Assembly: GCF_022965805.1 (NCBI RefSeq)
Contig: NC_133101.1
Location: 22,220,868 to 22,284,867, forward strand
Reading direction: 5' to 3'
Source: Primulina eburnea
Taxonomy: Eukaryota > Streptophyta > Magnoliopsida > Lamiales > Gesneriaceae
DNA length: 64,000 nucleotides
The notes below the pieces were generated by a model, which had not been told where the DNA came from, ran no database searches, and saw only the letters and a list, made by a program, of their open reading frames with translations. The position numbers and the translations under genes are program-made. Positions 1 to 12,666 of this stretch are shown here, piece after piece. Numbering within the stretch: position 1 is the first letter of the stretch; each line of letters starts with the position of its first letter.

Positions 1-682
1 CAAATGAGGAAACACCTTGCCAAAATGCAGGTCATACTCTGACTAGAGATTTTTTATACTGTTAACTCATCAGATCACATAGGATATCTTCACCTTAGGT
101 AAGCTGTGAATCCTATAGTACAATGGATTGACTCCTACATATTTCTAAACTACAGCAACCTCGCCACCTGATGAACCTCAATAGAGTTAGTGAACGGATC
201 AAAGTGCATGCTAGTACGTAGAGCCTCCACGTTGCCCCAAGTAAAAATTCTAATGGAGTAAACTATAACCGCTAATTATTCCACTTGATAAGAAATAACT
301 ATTTGGAACGCTCACGGGAGAGTTTTTCACTGCATCATCAAATGATCATCTATTTGTGTGAATGAGAATCTTTATACCCTTACTAAATAAAAATGGTATT
401 TGCACCACATATGTTATTCTCAAGTTCGAGCGACCTTTATTTTTGTTTTAGGTGGCTTAATCGACTAGGAACTAGTTTATAATATATAGTATGTTTCCTA
501 ATAATTTTCATGACCTTACGTTCATAGACAAACCTCATGGTACTTATTGTATATTCAAAAATTTTATCTATTCAACTTGCATGTGTATACATATAAAGTA
601 AATATTATAATTGAATAAAATAAAAATTATTTTTATATAAGAATCAATAAAGTTCGAGCCACAAGTTGGATCCCTGGGTACA
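1..682 (-). mobile_element. 3' LTR (partial) of an old Ty1/copia element
   Basis: This stretch aligns by eye with the last part of the young copia LTR at 35200-35865. Shared blocks include the 'cagatcacataggatat' region and the 'acctcgccacctgatga' region, and both end in a CA-terminated LTR followed by 'atctcccacttgcccta'. The element reads on the minus strand, so this is its 3' LTR; its other end lies left of the window. Many substitutions and indels mark it as far older than the 33725-43366 copy. Confidence 0.85.
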
Positions 683-700
683 ATCTCCCACTTGCCCTAT
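683..700 (-). promoter_or_regulatory. Polypurine tract of the old copia element
   Basis: The plus-strand sequence 'atctcccacttgcccta' abuts the LTR end. On the minus strand it reads as a purine-rich tract (AAGTGGGAGAT) immediately before the 3' LTR, which is where plus-strand DNA synthesis is primed. The same tract sits at 35866-35882 in the young copy. Confidence 0.7.
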
Positions 701-902
701 AGCCAACTACACATTGAACTCAAACATATGCTTTTCAAACATTAATGGTCATGGCAATGGCTTTTTCAATCGATCAACAACGTTATTTACAGAGTCGAAT
801 CTATCTACGAATATGTCTCATTTACCAGAATCTCCCGGGAACTTTCTCAATATATTTTTGGATCGCTGATAAGACCTCTGTTCCTTTGCTTGAACAATGG
901 CA

Positions 903-2815
903 CTAGTGTTTCGAAGTAGACCGGGTCTGGATCAAATATTTGAGGAATGAAACCCAACTCTTGAACGAAATTATTATCCAAACTGACTCCTTTGCTGCAA
1001 TTGAAGCAGTTATGTATTTGATCTCAATAGTTGAATCTGATGTGGTGTCGTTCTTAGAAATTTTCCAAGAGACAGCACCATCATTGAGTTTGAATACAAA
1101 TCTAAATATTGATTTTGAATTTTCCACATCTGATAGGAAGTTATAATCGGTATAACCTTCCAATTTTAATTCTCTACTCCCGTAAACCATGAACAAATTC
1201 TTATTCATTCTCAAGTATTTAAGAATATCCTTCACGGGCCTTCCAATGCAATGGACCTAGATTCGACTGCTATCTGCTTGCAACACTCAGTGCAAAGAAA
1301 ATATCAGGTTGAGTAGATATCATACCATGGATGATTCTGCCAATGGCAGATGCATATGGAGAGCGAGTCATGGTTTTTTTCCTCCTCATCAGTCTTAGGG
1401 CATATAGAGTTCGATAGAGTCACACCATGACACATTGAGAGATATGACATTGATATAATTGGATTGGGTACCCTAGCATCCTCTTTGATCTATCCTTATA
1501 GACTTGTATTTTAATACATATTATATTCGTATGGCTTTCTAATACCACTTTTTCTTCATTTAAGTATCTGAAGATTCCACCCATATGACTTGATCTAGAT
1601 CATTGCTCTTGCCACTTGTTGTACAATGAATTCACATATGTCATCAATGGTATAATATTGACGACTTTAGGCCTAAGCCTTATGGATTTGCTTTGTATCT
1701 TACCCAAAAGACCTCGTACTAATGAATAAACTTTTTGATTTTATAAACTCGTGAGTCTCATTTATTTCTAATGTGAGACTTCGGTTACATTCTCAACAAC
1801 AGATAAAATATAATGCTACAAAATATGTTGATGTTCAAATTAGATATAGGAACTTGAAAGTTTTATTTTTATTATTACTTATATCTAAAATTTTTTTACT
1901 TCTTTTATTAATTTTCTTTGGTTACCTTTAACAGGTGTATTGTATAAAACGTTTATTAGACGATTTATTGTATATTTCAAACTCTAGTATGGTGGGTGAA
2001 TCCATTGTTTAACCTCGATTCTAAAACGATATGGTGAAGACAAATATTGTATATTCATTTAAATGTCCATACAATTATTTTATGAGTAACCTAGTTACTT
2101 AGCTTAGTATGACTAATCTTGGGGATGACAACAATTTTTTTTTTTTTTGGATTTTTTCCTACGTAAATCAAATGCAGTCATAACTTGTAAACATTTGAAC
2201 TTGACCCCATTTAGTTCTTATCATAATTTAATTGACTGCAACATCTCTACATCATTCTCAATTAGTAGTATGTTATCAACATAAAGTATTAAGAATGTTA
2301 CTACACTCCCACTAACCTTCTTTGCAAAATCAAAATCTTTGTTGGTATGGTAAAATATGAGGTTCCAGCTCCTTTATGCATGTTTGCGTCTACAGATGGA
2401 TCTCTGAAGTTTACATACTTTATGCTCACTTCCTAGTGATGTGAATCATTCAGGTTGAGTCATGTAAATCACCGCCTTAATGTCACCATTAATGAACGTT
2501 GTCTTCATATTCATCTGTCATATTTAATAGTCATGTCATATTGCTATTGCAAGCAATATCCTAATAGACTTGAACATTGCAACAAAAGAAAAAGTTTTCT
2601 CATAGTCAATACTTTGTCTTTGAGTATATCTTTTTGCTACAAATATTGGTTTGAAAGTCGTTACCTTCCCAACCGCCCCTAATTTCCTTTTTTAAATTCA
2701 TTTTCTTCTTATGTGAAAAATTTCTTCAAGTGTATCGACTAAGAACCACAATTGATTTGAATACATAGAGTCTGTCTCCTACTGCATGGCTTCAAGTCAT
2801 TTGGATGATTCATTC
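903..2815 (-). pseudogene. Ty1/copia RNase H and reverse transcriptase remnant
   Basis: Minus-strand translation of 903-1235 gives a degenerate copia RNase H: an ILKYLR..NLFMVYG lead-in, a GYTD block where the catalytic Asp is kept, then GAVSWK and a drifted TEAEY block. RT sequence follows to 2815 with many stops and frameshifts. The RT active-site segment near 2263-2280 reads YVDN instead of YVDD, so the second catalytic Asp is lost. The gene order (LTR, PPT, RNase H, RT with rising coordinate) matches the young copia at 33725-43366. The RT is interrupted at 2815 by an inserted LTR unit and resumes at 9607. Confidence 0.85.
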
Positions 2816-5800
2816 TGTAGAGGGCCGTATTTCGTATTCATAATTTTGCGGAATTATTAACATTTTTCTAAATAAATAAATATCTTGCTCAATTTATAAA
2901 ATAAACATGTAAATAATTTTAACTTTAAAATAACAGCGGAAGCAAATATTGTTTTCAACCAACAATTTAAAAACAATCCAACGTAAACCCCAATTTAAAA
3001 ATAATCCAACGTATTAAACTGAGATTGAATAATAAAAGGTGCATAAACTAAATCATGAGGTCCTCGGGTTTACTACTGCCGTCCCAAGATCGCTCATTGG
3101 TCAACGCCCTCCGTCACGACCTCATCAGTACCTACAACAATCAAGTCTAGTATGTCTAAAGACTCAACATGTATATATCGTGAATAACAAGTAAATATAT
3201 CGTAAAATCGCATGCAACGTAAAAATAGCTTATCGTAAAGCGTACGATGAAAATCGTATCATGAATAATTATAACTACGTGCATATCTGAAAATCATACG
3301 TAAAAGCTTTGCTCAATAGAGCTCTGTCATAACATATCATAATTTTTCTGGTAGAGATAATGTTTCTAAGCAAGTGGCTCATAACATAACGTAAGCGCCT
3401 GATCAGACTAAACCACAGTATACTGGGCGGTAGAGATCAATCACAGCCCTTGGACTGGATGTCCGTACCCATACATAATCATAAACCGGTCGTAAGTCAC
3501 CGGGCAGAGAGGTCCTAGGTTGAGCCTACCGACTTCCAAACCCATAAACGTAAGGTGGACACAAGACATATAGCATATATCTCAAAAATAAACATTTTAT
3601 ATTTTTATGCACGTAATACCATTATAACCTTATTTTTACCGGATGAGTTGAATCGTTCCCAGGCTTGTTTTTACTTAACTCTAATATGTGACACATGCAA
3701 TAAATCTTAACTTGACAAAAACTTAACAATAGAACCAAAAACGAGACGATTCGGACCAACAACTTGATTTTTAACAATGGCTTCGTACCAACCCGAACCA
3801 ACATTAAACCGACGTTTAACCATGATTAAAAATACCTCAAACATACTGAAAAATATGTACAAGGACTGTCAAACACGAAAATAGGTGAATGGAACACAAA
3901 AACTTAACACGCTCTTTCGAGAGTCATTTTGGCACCTTTCACCGTAAATTCTCGTACGACCTCTAAACTCGACCAAATCACAAACGGCCAAAAACACAAA
4001 TTTCCTAACTCATTAAGGTAGTGTCCAGTCCAAGGCCATGGGCTAAAAGCAAACCAAGAACTCAAACAACCTCCAAAACCATAACCCAAAGCTGCTGTCA
4101 AAAATTACCTTAGTAGCAGCTAGTGTATTTGTGGTGTAAATCCTGAAATTAATGACCATTGGCTTGAAACACCGCCCGAGGACCCTTACCAACATTATAA
4201 GGCATGGCTTGGACCATGGCTAAGGGCTAAAAGCCAACCACAACCCAAGCAAACACCTAGGACAACAGAAAATATCAACCGAAAGTACCAAATCTGTGTA
4301 GTGGAATGTATTGAGTTGTTTTACTGTCGTGGGTCGTTCCAGTGCCCATTTCATCGACCATGGCTCGATCTAGACATGATGGAGTGTTGTATGAATCGTG
4401 GTTATGGGCTACAAGCCAACCATAATTCATCCAACCACCCAACAACCGAAACTCACTCACCCAAAAATTTATAATTTTGAAACTGTAGGACGTATGCTAT
4501 GTTGCTGTAAAAATCTGCTGGGTCGTGAACCAAACTTGTAAAGACCGATTTGGTCACATCCTAGACATGTTAAGGAGGGTTCTAACCATGGCTACAGCTC
4601 CTAGGACAGCCAAGATTCGAACACCCACCTTAAACACCCAATGACAAAAACCGTAACTCCATTTCTGCACTTAAGGGGAATGTTGCTGTCATTCCCTTGT
4701 TTCTGAGTGTATGGACATAATCCAATTGACCAACAACCACCTAACACACTATAAATGATGTCTGGATGCAGCTTTGATTGCCTGGGATGGAACAACCTTC
4801 TGAAACCACAAGAAATAACTCAAACGAAACATAAGACAAAACAAGAATCTGTGCAGATTTTTTTTTCTTCAAAGATTTTGCTGCTATATTTTGTTTTTCC
4901 TCCCAAACCTTGATCACATATTGATTTAAAATATCTATTATAACTTGATTGAAGAGCAAAGAACTAATATATACATGCCTGGAATTTGTTTTGACACAAA
5001 AACAAATCAAAACGACAATACGACGCGACGGAGTCGGAGTTGGATCTTCTTTTCTTTCCTACTTTTCTGCTGCTGTTCTGTCACGATTCTAAGCTGCTGT
5101 TGCTGATATATTTCGAAGGTAATGGTGTGTGTTTGCTAGACAATAGAGATAAGTATTATAGGAGGTGATAAAGGAGTCTTAATATCCATTAAGTTGGGGG
5201 TTAAAAGTCAAGAATTTGAATTGTTTCTTCCACCTTGCTGTATTTGATTTTATTCTTCCCTTCTTGCTGCTAATTCACGATTTCAGTAGCTTTTTTCTGA
5301 TATTTTTCAAAGGTGAAAACGTGGGTTTGCTGGACAATAAATGTGAGTGATAAAGGTGTAACAATATACATTAAGGTGGGAGGTTACAATTGAAGGAGTT
5401 GAATAGCATTTGAATTGTTTCTCCTTCTCCTAACTGCCTTTGGTTTATTCTCCATTCTTTGCTGTAGCTTCCCGTTAGTTTTCTTGGTTAATTAGTTGAG
5501 GAAAATTTAGGTGAATTATAGTATTTGAATGTACTAATACCTAGTGAATTAAAGGTGGAGAATTATATTTTCTTTAAAGACTAATGAGGTGATTTGAATG
5601 AAATTTGCTACACGTAAGAAATGTTTTGACCGAAATTGTTACTCATTTGCATGGTATATTTTTATTTAAACCTTGCATTTTTCTTGTTTAAGATTTTAAA
5701 CCTTCATTTTGTATATTTTAATGCATTAACAAATTAATTTAGTTTAAAATCTTGCTTAGAATTTTGTATGACATGCTTGACCTCAATTTAAGTATTTAAA

Positions 5801-6210
5801 TGTTATGTTTAATTTCTTGAATATATTATACCTAGATTAATTCATCCTCAATTGTTTACACATTTTAATTTAAGCTTTAATTAAATATTGAACCTAAAAG
5901 AATTTATTTAACAACTTAGCTCTAATTAATTTAATAAATCTTAAAACATTCTTTTTCTTTAAATTAAATTATTCCATGACTTATATTAAATTTAGGAATA
6001 CTTTTCTTATTATTATTCTTATCTCTAATCTCCAAACTCCGATCTGACTTCGCGTATTTATCTTAAAAAGATAAAACTAAACATCTACCTTTAAAATAAA
6101 TAATCATGACTTAAAATTATTAAAATAAATCAAACACTTCATATTTATATAAAATATTAATTTTTAATTTAAATAGTAACAATTATATATGGCTTATACA
6201 CAATCTGATT
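2816..6210 (-). mobile_element. Degenerate gypsy-type LTR, same family as the level 2 LTRs
   Basis: It begins TGTAGAGGGCCGTATTTCG, matching the level 2 LTR start at 28425 and 51709, and stays alignable through 'aacagcgga', 'gaggtcctcgggtttact', the three-copy 183-bp repeat (about 4036-4590) and the terminal 'tctgattttcggg' near 6205. Minus orientation is inferred from that alignment. The left flank CATTC (2811-2815) and the right flank CATTA (9607-9611) look like a TSD with one mismatch, but the right flank only appears after the 5S-derived block. The expected ACGTTACA terminus is missing at about 6210. Confidence 0.8.
4036..4590. repeat. Three diverged copies of a ~183-bp repeat inside the LTR
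   Basis: The anchor GGGCTAAAAGC recurs at 4040, 4224 and 4406, spacing 184 and 182 bp, each time preceded by a CCATGG-like word or its remnant. The same three-copy layout is present in both level 2 LTRs (anchors 29641/29824/30006 and about 54475/54658/54840). Confidence 0.7.
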
Positions 6211-6612
6211 TTCGGGCCGATCTCTCTTATTACGGTGTGGTTCGTGGACGAACAAAGCGGAAGCTGGTGGGCATGTGAGGCCCGGGGCTGAAGAAGGCGG
6301 GGGGTGATCGCCGATGCCATCAGTTGCACGGACAATGAGCGGCTCCTGGCAGAATTCCAGGTGAAGGGAACATGAATGAACCGACCCACACGAGAATGAG
6401 AGGGATTCCGAGACTGTTCAATGTAATGGACTGTACAGTTAAAGAAGGCTTAAAAGATTTGATTGGTACGACTCATATCACTAAGGTGCATCTTCTTTTC
6501 GGTAGCTCATCACATAAGAACTCCAAAGTTAAGCGTGCTTGACTTGGGACAATTTTGGGATGGGTGACCTCTTGGGAGGTTTTCCAGGGTGCGTGTGAGT
6601 GAGGACATAAAC
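6211..6612. mobile_element. 5S-derived retroelement block, left part
   Basis: This block is much more GC-rich than its neighbours and does not match the adjoining LTR family. It contains a short inverted repeat TTCGT-GG-ACGAA around 6240-6251 and a 5S rRNA-like stretch (separate entry). A solo LTR interrupts it at 6613 and it resumes at 9544-9606, ending GCGTTACA like an LTR terminus. 5S-derived sequences are known in plant TRIM elements (Cassandra) and in some gypsy LTRs; I cannot say which lineage this is. Confidence 0.6.
6464..6595 (+). pseudogene. 5S rRNA-derived sequence
   Basis: From 'ggtacgactcat' to the 'gatgggtgacctcttgggag' region (6560-6579), this follows the plant 5S rRNA order. 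The recognisable blocks are 'tcatatcactaaggtgcat', then 'agaactccaaagttaagcg', then the GATGGGTGACCTC block. The last two overlap the Pol III internal control region (A box and C box). Extra bases and substitutions relative to a 120-nt 5S gene show it is not a normal rRNA gene. Whether it can still bind TFIIIA or be transcribed is unknown. Confidence 0.75.
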
Positions 6613-9543
6613 TGTAACGGCCCGAAAATTTGCGCTTGAAAATTTGCGGAAAAATTAAAATTTTCTTTTTAAATAATTAAAATGTCTCAATCATAAGTTA
6701 AACTGATAAAAAATGTTTGATATTCAAAATAGCAGCGCAAGAAATTTAATGTTTTGCAAAGTAACAATTTAAAATAACTCAACAAGAGATAAAATATTTG
6801 AGCATAAAATCGTAAGTGCTGAGAGGTCCTCGGGTCCCACTACTGCCGACCCGAGCTGGCTCACTGGTCCCCGCCCTCGATCCCGACATCAACAGTACCT
6901 ACAACAATCAAGTCTAGTGAGCCTAAAGACTCAACATGCATATATCGTAAATAACGATTAAATAATATAGTAAAATTTGCATGGGAGTAAATTTATCATG
7001 TCATGAGGCATAATCGTGAAAATAATTTATCATGAGCAATTATAATACGTGCATAACTGAACTGAAAATCATAGTGAAAATGTTTGCTCCTCGGAGCCCT
7101 GTCATGAAATAACTTGTAATAATTTTCTGGTGAGATTATGGTATCCGCAAGTGGCCACTACACTAATGTAAACTGCAAAATGACCGGCGATTGGCGACCA
7201 GACCGATAACTGGCGATCGGATTTAAATATGCTCGTCTGATCAGACAAAATGCCACAGTATACTGGGTGGTACAAACTGAAACTGACCGGTAACTGGCGA
7301 CCGGATTTACAAAGTCTAACATGATAGTGTTACGGCCACAAGAAATATCGCATAAATCTCAAAAATGAACATTTTAAATTTCTATGCACGTAATATAATT
7401 AAATGACATCATCAAATCTGAAAAATTTCAATCTCCTGTATTAAAATCATTTACTTGCGATAATTTAAAAATATCTATATGACTTGATTGAAGAGTCAAA
7501 GGAGATATAAACATGCCTGGGTTTGTTTTGACAGAAAACAAACGAAATACTGACGCGGCGCGGTGGAGACGGAGTGGTCTTCCTTAATTCCTTTAAACCA
7601 AACATGCTTGATAATTATTATAATAGTTTTAAAAAAAATCGTAAACGTGATGTATGAACATTTAAAAATATCATGATTTGTGCTCAGGGCGATGCTAGGA
7701 CCAAAATCTCACCCCGGGTGCAAAATGACCATTTTGCCCCTAGAAACCCAAAAATTATCGTTTCATCCTTGGACCTCTAAAATTGACCCGAAGCTTACCA
7801 AACTTCTTAAAATGTTCCAAAAAAAGTAATTATAAGCATTCTTAGACGTAAACTCGAGCCCATAACACAACTTATCTAATTCGTTTTAAAACTTCCCGAT
7901 TTTAATCCGAATCAACCCAAAATATAATCAAATCTTTCCCAACTTTTTACCCTATCTTTAAAAAAATTAAAATGATCCTAAAATAATCTAGCCCAACCCA
8001 AAATTCTCGGCTAAAAGTATATCTCCACCTTACCAACTCTCGGCCCTACCCTCATTTAACACCACATGCATGGTTTCCTCCCAAAACCCACACCTCATGC
8101 TACACCGTCACACCAGCCATGTGGCAGCCTAACAAGATCTAGATCATACCCCAAGCCACATATCAGCTCCATCTCACCGCCCCCATGCAAGCCACAACCT
8201 ACGAAGAACCGAGAGAATCACACGAGCCTCACTTGCGGATCCCCTTCTCGCGCTAGGACCCGATCGAACTGCTATTGGGATAACTCCAGCAACTATCAAG
8301 CCTCACTAAGCCGTGTCTCCAGCCCACCAGTACCTAGTACGTGGCTCGGTTTAACCCTCGCGCCACTGGTCCCATCACTCTCCCGATCACCAGCCCGTTA
8401 CGAGACAACCCTGCACTACTACACTCACGGCCCTCTCCCAAATCTGTCCAACCTTACACCAGCTCCGAGACTACACGAACCTGCTATGGACAGTCCCTTA
8501 GCACAAAAATATAAAGGATATGAGTTGGGAAAACATATGCAAAGATTTGAACAAAACACAATGCTTCACCATGCCATATTTTTGGATCGAGATTTCTATG
8601 CAACAAAACACACATATCAGTGAGTATTTAGCGTGCATGATGCAAAATGAAAGTTTGAGGCATGCCTTGATGATTGATGAACCACACACGAGGAGGGAGA
8701 CACATGGAGAGCTCCTAATGCAAAGAATGGAGGTGGCCGATAATTTCCTTGAGGTTGCTGTTGAGAACTCGAGGAAGTGGTGTCTGCAAGATGGGTGTCG
8801 GCTTGTGGGGGGAATTAGTTTAGGTTAAAAGTGGTTTAGGTTAGATTATATAATATAAAAATGGTTAACCAATCACTAATGGGCCCTAAATGTTATTTTA
8901 AAGATTTAAAAGATATTTAAGCCCAATAAGCTTAAAAATAGGTCCATTAAATCCAAACGCATTCCCTAAAAATATTTCGAGTTGAAAAGATTTTGAAAAT
9001 ATTAGTCGGACCCTTAAAAAGTCCTCCGATTCGATAAAATTTGCGTACCGTTAAAAATAAAGTCCTGCGGGTAAAAATACCCCATAAAATCCCATTTTTA
9101 AAAATACACTTAAAAATGTTTTAACTTAATTTATAAAAATAAATCATGTAATAAAATAATTTTTCTGAAAATTCTCCGGTGTCCGTTCCTCGATCGAACG
9201 TGAAATGCACTTATAAATCCTAATGCATGAACTTTTAAAATTTTATGAACTAAATTATATCATGCATGAATTATGCATAAAATGCATAAAATAATTAAAC
9301 ATAATTTAATGAAATGAACATGTTAAATTACCACTTCTTAAATGAGTCTTTATTAGCTTGTCTCAATACTTCATCTCCAATCCGGCCTCATTTATTTTAA
9401 TTGAAACGGTAACAATTAAACTACTGCGTAAAATAAATAAATTTAAAGAAAAGAATTTAAATACTCATGCAATAAAAATCATTTTAATTTAAATACTAGA
9501 AATTATACATGGCTTATACGCAGTCTAATTTACGGGTTCTACA
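6613..9543 (-). mobile_element. Solo gypsy-type LTR (2.9 kb)
   Basis: It begins TGTAACGGCCCG and ends TTCTACA, flanked by TAAAC (6608-6612) and TAAGC (9544-9548), a 5-bp TSD with one mismatch. No internal region or second LTR accompanies it, so it is a solo LTR left by LTR-LTR recombination. Minus orientation is inferred from the palindromic module at 6914-6937. It also carries CAAAATGACCATTTTG at 7721-7736 and a C-rich stretch around 8060-8480 whose long open frame I do not regard as coding. Confidence 0.85.
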
Positions 9544-9606
9544 TAAGCACGCTGGAAAGACTTGTCTTGGTACAGTGAGGACAGTCGTCAAATCTGAGGC
9601 GTTACA
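9544..9606. mobile_element. 5S-derived retroelement block, right part
   Basis: Starting 'taagcacgctggaaag' and ending 'ctgaggcgttaca', this joins directly to the sequence ending at 6612 once the solo LTR and one TSD copy are removed. The following bases CATTA (9607-9611) echo CATTC at 2811-2815, so this CA end may be the true right end of the whole inserted unit. Confidence 0.6.
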
Positions 9607-10083
9607 CATTATCTGATAATGCTTCATTGAATTGGCTGGGATCACATCTAGAAATGAACCCATCTTGACCTGAACTCTACAAGAGTTTCACAAAATCATT
9701 TTTTTATGTCATAATTCGTAGTTCATTTCATTAAATATAAAATTTATATTTTCTATAAGAATCACTCTTTTAACTTAACTAGGTATACGTCTTGAACCAT
9801 TCAAGTTAGCATGATTGAAATAATATATTTCGAACATAAAAAATTATTAAATTCTTTAGGCATAATAATATCATTATTATTTTCCAAAATTACCTAAAAG
9901 TCAAAAAAAAAAATAATTAGATTAAACCACAGGAGCTACTCATTAGCTCTAATCTTGATTATCATAGTCATTATGTCCTAAAGTTTATTTACATGATTTA
10001 AGATTCCAATTCCAGTAAGTTTCAAAGACAAAGTCGAAGTCAAATAATGACATCATATTTTGAGAACAAATAATTTAATTAAA
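9607..10083 (-). pseudogene. Old Ty1/copia remnant, resumed after the LTR unit
   Basis: The 'attatctgataatgcttcat' region continues the RT-proximal copia sequence broken at 2815; the uninterrupted equivalent is at 10700-10740 and, in the young copia, near 37410-37440. After about 9680 the sequence is AT-rich, without a usable frame, and I cannot assign a protein domain. Confidence 0.75.
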
Positions 10084-11110
10084 CATTTGAACTTGACCCC
10101 ATTTAGTTCCTATCATACTTTATGTTGATGACATCTCTACATCATTCTCAATTAGTAGTATGTCATCAACATAAAGTATTAAGAATTTTACTACACTCCC
10201 ACTAACCTTCTTTGCAAAATCAAAATCTTTGATGGTATGGTAAAATATGAAGTTCCAGCTCCTTTATGCATGTTTGCGTCTATAGATGGATCTCTGAAGT
10301 TTACATACTTTATGCTCATTTCCTAGTGATGTGAATCATTCAGGTTGAGTCATGTAAATCACCGCCTTAATGTCACCATTAATGAATGTTGTCTTCATAT
10401 TCATCTGTCATATTTAATAGTCATGTCATATTGTTATTGCTAGCAATATCCTAATAGACTTGAACATTGCAACCAAAGAAAAAGTTTTCTCATAGTCAAT
10501 AATTTGTCTTTGAGTATATCTTTTTGCTACTCATATTGGTTTCAAAGTCGTTACCTTCCCAACCGCCCCTAATTTCCTTTTTTAAATTCATTTTCTTCTT
10601 ATGTGAAAAATTTCTTCAAGTGTATCTACTAAGAACCACAATTGGTTTGAATACAAAGAGTCTGTCTCCTACTGCATGGCTTCAAGTTATTTGGATGATT
10701 CATTATCTGATAATGCTTCATTGAAATGGCTGGGATCACATCTAGAAATGAGCACATCTTGGCCTGAACTCTACAAGAGTTTCACAAAATCATATTTTTA
10801 TGTCATAATTCGTAGTTCATTTCATTAAATATAAAATTTATATTTTCTATAAGAATCACTCTTTTAACTTAACAAGGTATACGTCTTGAACCATTCAAGT
10901 TAGCATGATTGAAATAATATATTTCGAACATAAAAAATTATTAAATTCTTTAGGCATAATAATATCATTATTATTTTCCAAAATTATCTAAAAGTCAAAA
11001 CAAATAATTAGATTAAACCACATGAGCTACTTATTAGCTCTATTCTTGATTATCATAGTCATTATGTCCTAAAGTTTATTTACATGATTTAAGATTCCAA
11101 TTCCAGTATA
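10084..11110 (-). repeat. Second tandem copy of a ~1.1-kb copia RT segment
   Basis: This repeats 2190-2815 joined to 9607-10083, starting at 'acatttgaacttgacccc' (10086 versus 2191). It retains the RT motif YVDD on the minus strand near 10157-10175, where the first copy reads YVDN. It has no LTR insertion at the position equivalent to 2815 and keeps the uninterrupted 'ggatgattcattatctg' there. Frameshifts and stops make it non-functional. Confidence 0.85.
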
Positions 11111-11270
11111 TCTAGAAATAAACACACACACGTAATATATTTATATAATTAATAATATTTTCTTAAATTTTACATATTTAATTTAAATATATAAAAGTAT
11201 ATATTAATTAATATTTATTATTATTTTGTTTTTCTTTTGGGGTCTTACAAATTTATTATTTCCTCAAAGT
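11111..11270. other. AT-rich spacer, nothing recognised
   Basis: Low-complexity AT sequence with a short CA run near 11122. No frame, repeat family or RNA gene is apparent. Confidence 0.5.
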
Positions 11271-11760
11271 GTCTCTACAGTTAGCTTTGGGTTCAGCACC
11301 ATAGGTGGATGAGTTAATAATGCAAAGAATCTCTTGTCAGAGTAAGACATGAGCATTTTGGAAAAATGATTCCTCAATTGCAGATACCATGTCACCGTTG
11401 TTAGTCGATGATATACACATCGTTAGTGAATTAATTTAAAACTTTCGATATACCAATGATTACATATTCGATCGGGATATATGAGTTGAAGGGATCAAAA
11501 TGCATGCTAATAATAACTTAAGGTTATTACAGGCACTATCAGTGATACTTAGGATATCATTGGTTGATACTTATAGATGCTCTTATCATGATCTGATGGG
11601 TGCAATCAGACTTAAGTTCTGATATTCTTGATTAATTTATTGATGAAAATAATGATACTAATAAGAGCGAGCTCGAATAAGAACAAACATTGTCATGAAT
11701 CATATGAAGTTGTGAACCCACAGCTAGTTGTATCCCTGAACTATTAAGTCACATAAATAT
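11271..11760 (+). mobile_element. Copia LTR fragment in inverted orientation
   Basis: This is the reverse complement of the copia LTR seen at 33725-35865: 'atattcgatcgggatatatg' (11465-11484), the 'gcactatcagtgatac' block, 'catgatctgatgggtgcaatc' and the 'gtgaacccacagctag' block match 34790-35200 read backwards. It is therefore a second, plus-oriented copy of the family found at 1-682. It is strongly decayed and both ends are unclear. Confidence 0.75.
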
Positions 11761-12666
11761 TAGTCAAGCATATTCAAATGAATAATGAATGCGACTAACA
11801 TTCGAATGCTAATGATGTTCTGTTTCATCATTATCAACTTTTCAGAGTCGCTGGTTACTATTTTTGGCAAGTCACTACAACCATTTAATGGTGCTTACGA
11901 TGAATCAGGAAATGAATGAGACAAAGGTGTTTTTTATCAGTTAAAACAAAATTTGAACGTTGCAAGGATATGATTGTTCGAATCAAGAGCGTCTAAATTG
12001 AGAGTTTCTTCATTCATTTGAAGCATTTGAATAACTTACACGTCTATAAGCTATCAATTGTCTCAAGATTTTCGAGCACACTTACTTGAAACATTTTTAA
12101 ACCGATCACAAGCCCTTACATTCAATTTTATTATACACATCAAGGATCAACCAGGGCTTCTCATAAATATTCAAGTCGTCATTTAATAAATGCCGAGAGT
12201 TGTTGAATCAGTAGAATCAGATGATATAATAATCATTACAGCTGTTATCTTTTTTTAAAATGGGTACTAGAAGTTTCAGTTCATGCCACTGATAAGTTCT
12301 AACTGAAGTGAGTTTATATAAACTGTAGTGAAACTAAAGTATTATAGCGAATTCTTTCCTAAGTGGAAGAATGAGAGACATATAAGAATTAAACCTTCAA
12401 ACTTACATAAAAATTTATTGCGTTGTTTCCATTACCACATTTACTGTTATTTGATTTACTTTGTTATAAGTTTAGTAATTTCATTATATTAATATCCAGA
12501 TTCAATCCGATCTTTTCGCACTTTAAAAATCAATTTTAAGGGGTTCGACCGCATCTGTCTTGTAAAGAAAACAAATTTTACAGTTAAAAATTGTTGAGTC
12601 CGGTTTGAGAATCATCTCAAACTAAAATAATTCAAAAAGAGATTCAAGAGTTTATTCACCCTCTCT
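11761..12666 (+). mobile_element. SIRE-like Ty1/copia LTR, left part
   Basis: The 3' part (from about 12265) aligns with 17055-17404: 'aagtttcagt', a 'ctaactgaagtg' word, and finally 'gagtttattcaccctc', the same LTR terminal region as the level 0 copia. The start is uncertain; the 11761-12265 part shows only scattered resemblance to 16570-16750. It is split at 12666 by a solo LTR and its last bases are at 15105-15132. Confidence 0.6.

Noticed and set aside
6464..6595. Functional 5S rRNA gene
   Set aside because: It has insertions and substitutions relative to the 120-nt gene, is a single copy, and is part of a retroelement block, not a tandem rDNA array.
8066..8623. 185-codon Pro/Ser-rich open frame
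   Set aside because: It lies antisense in a solo LTR in a C-rich tract, shows no domain, and low-stop frames are expected there by composition.
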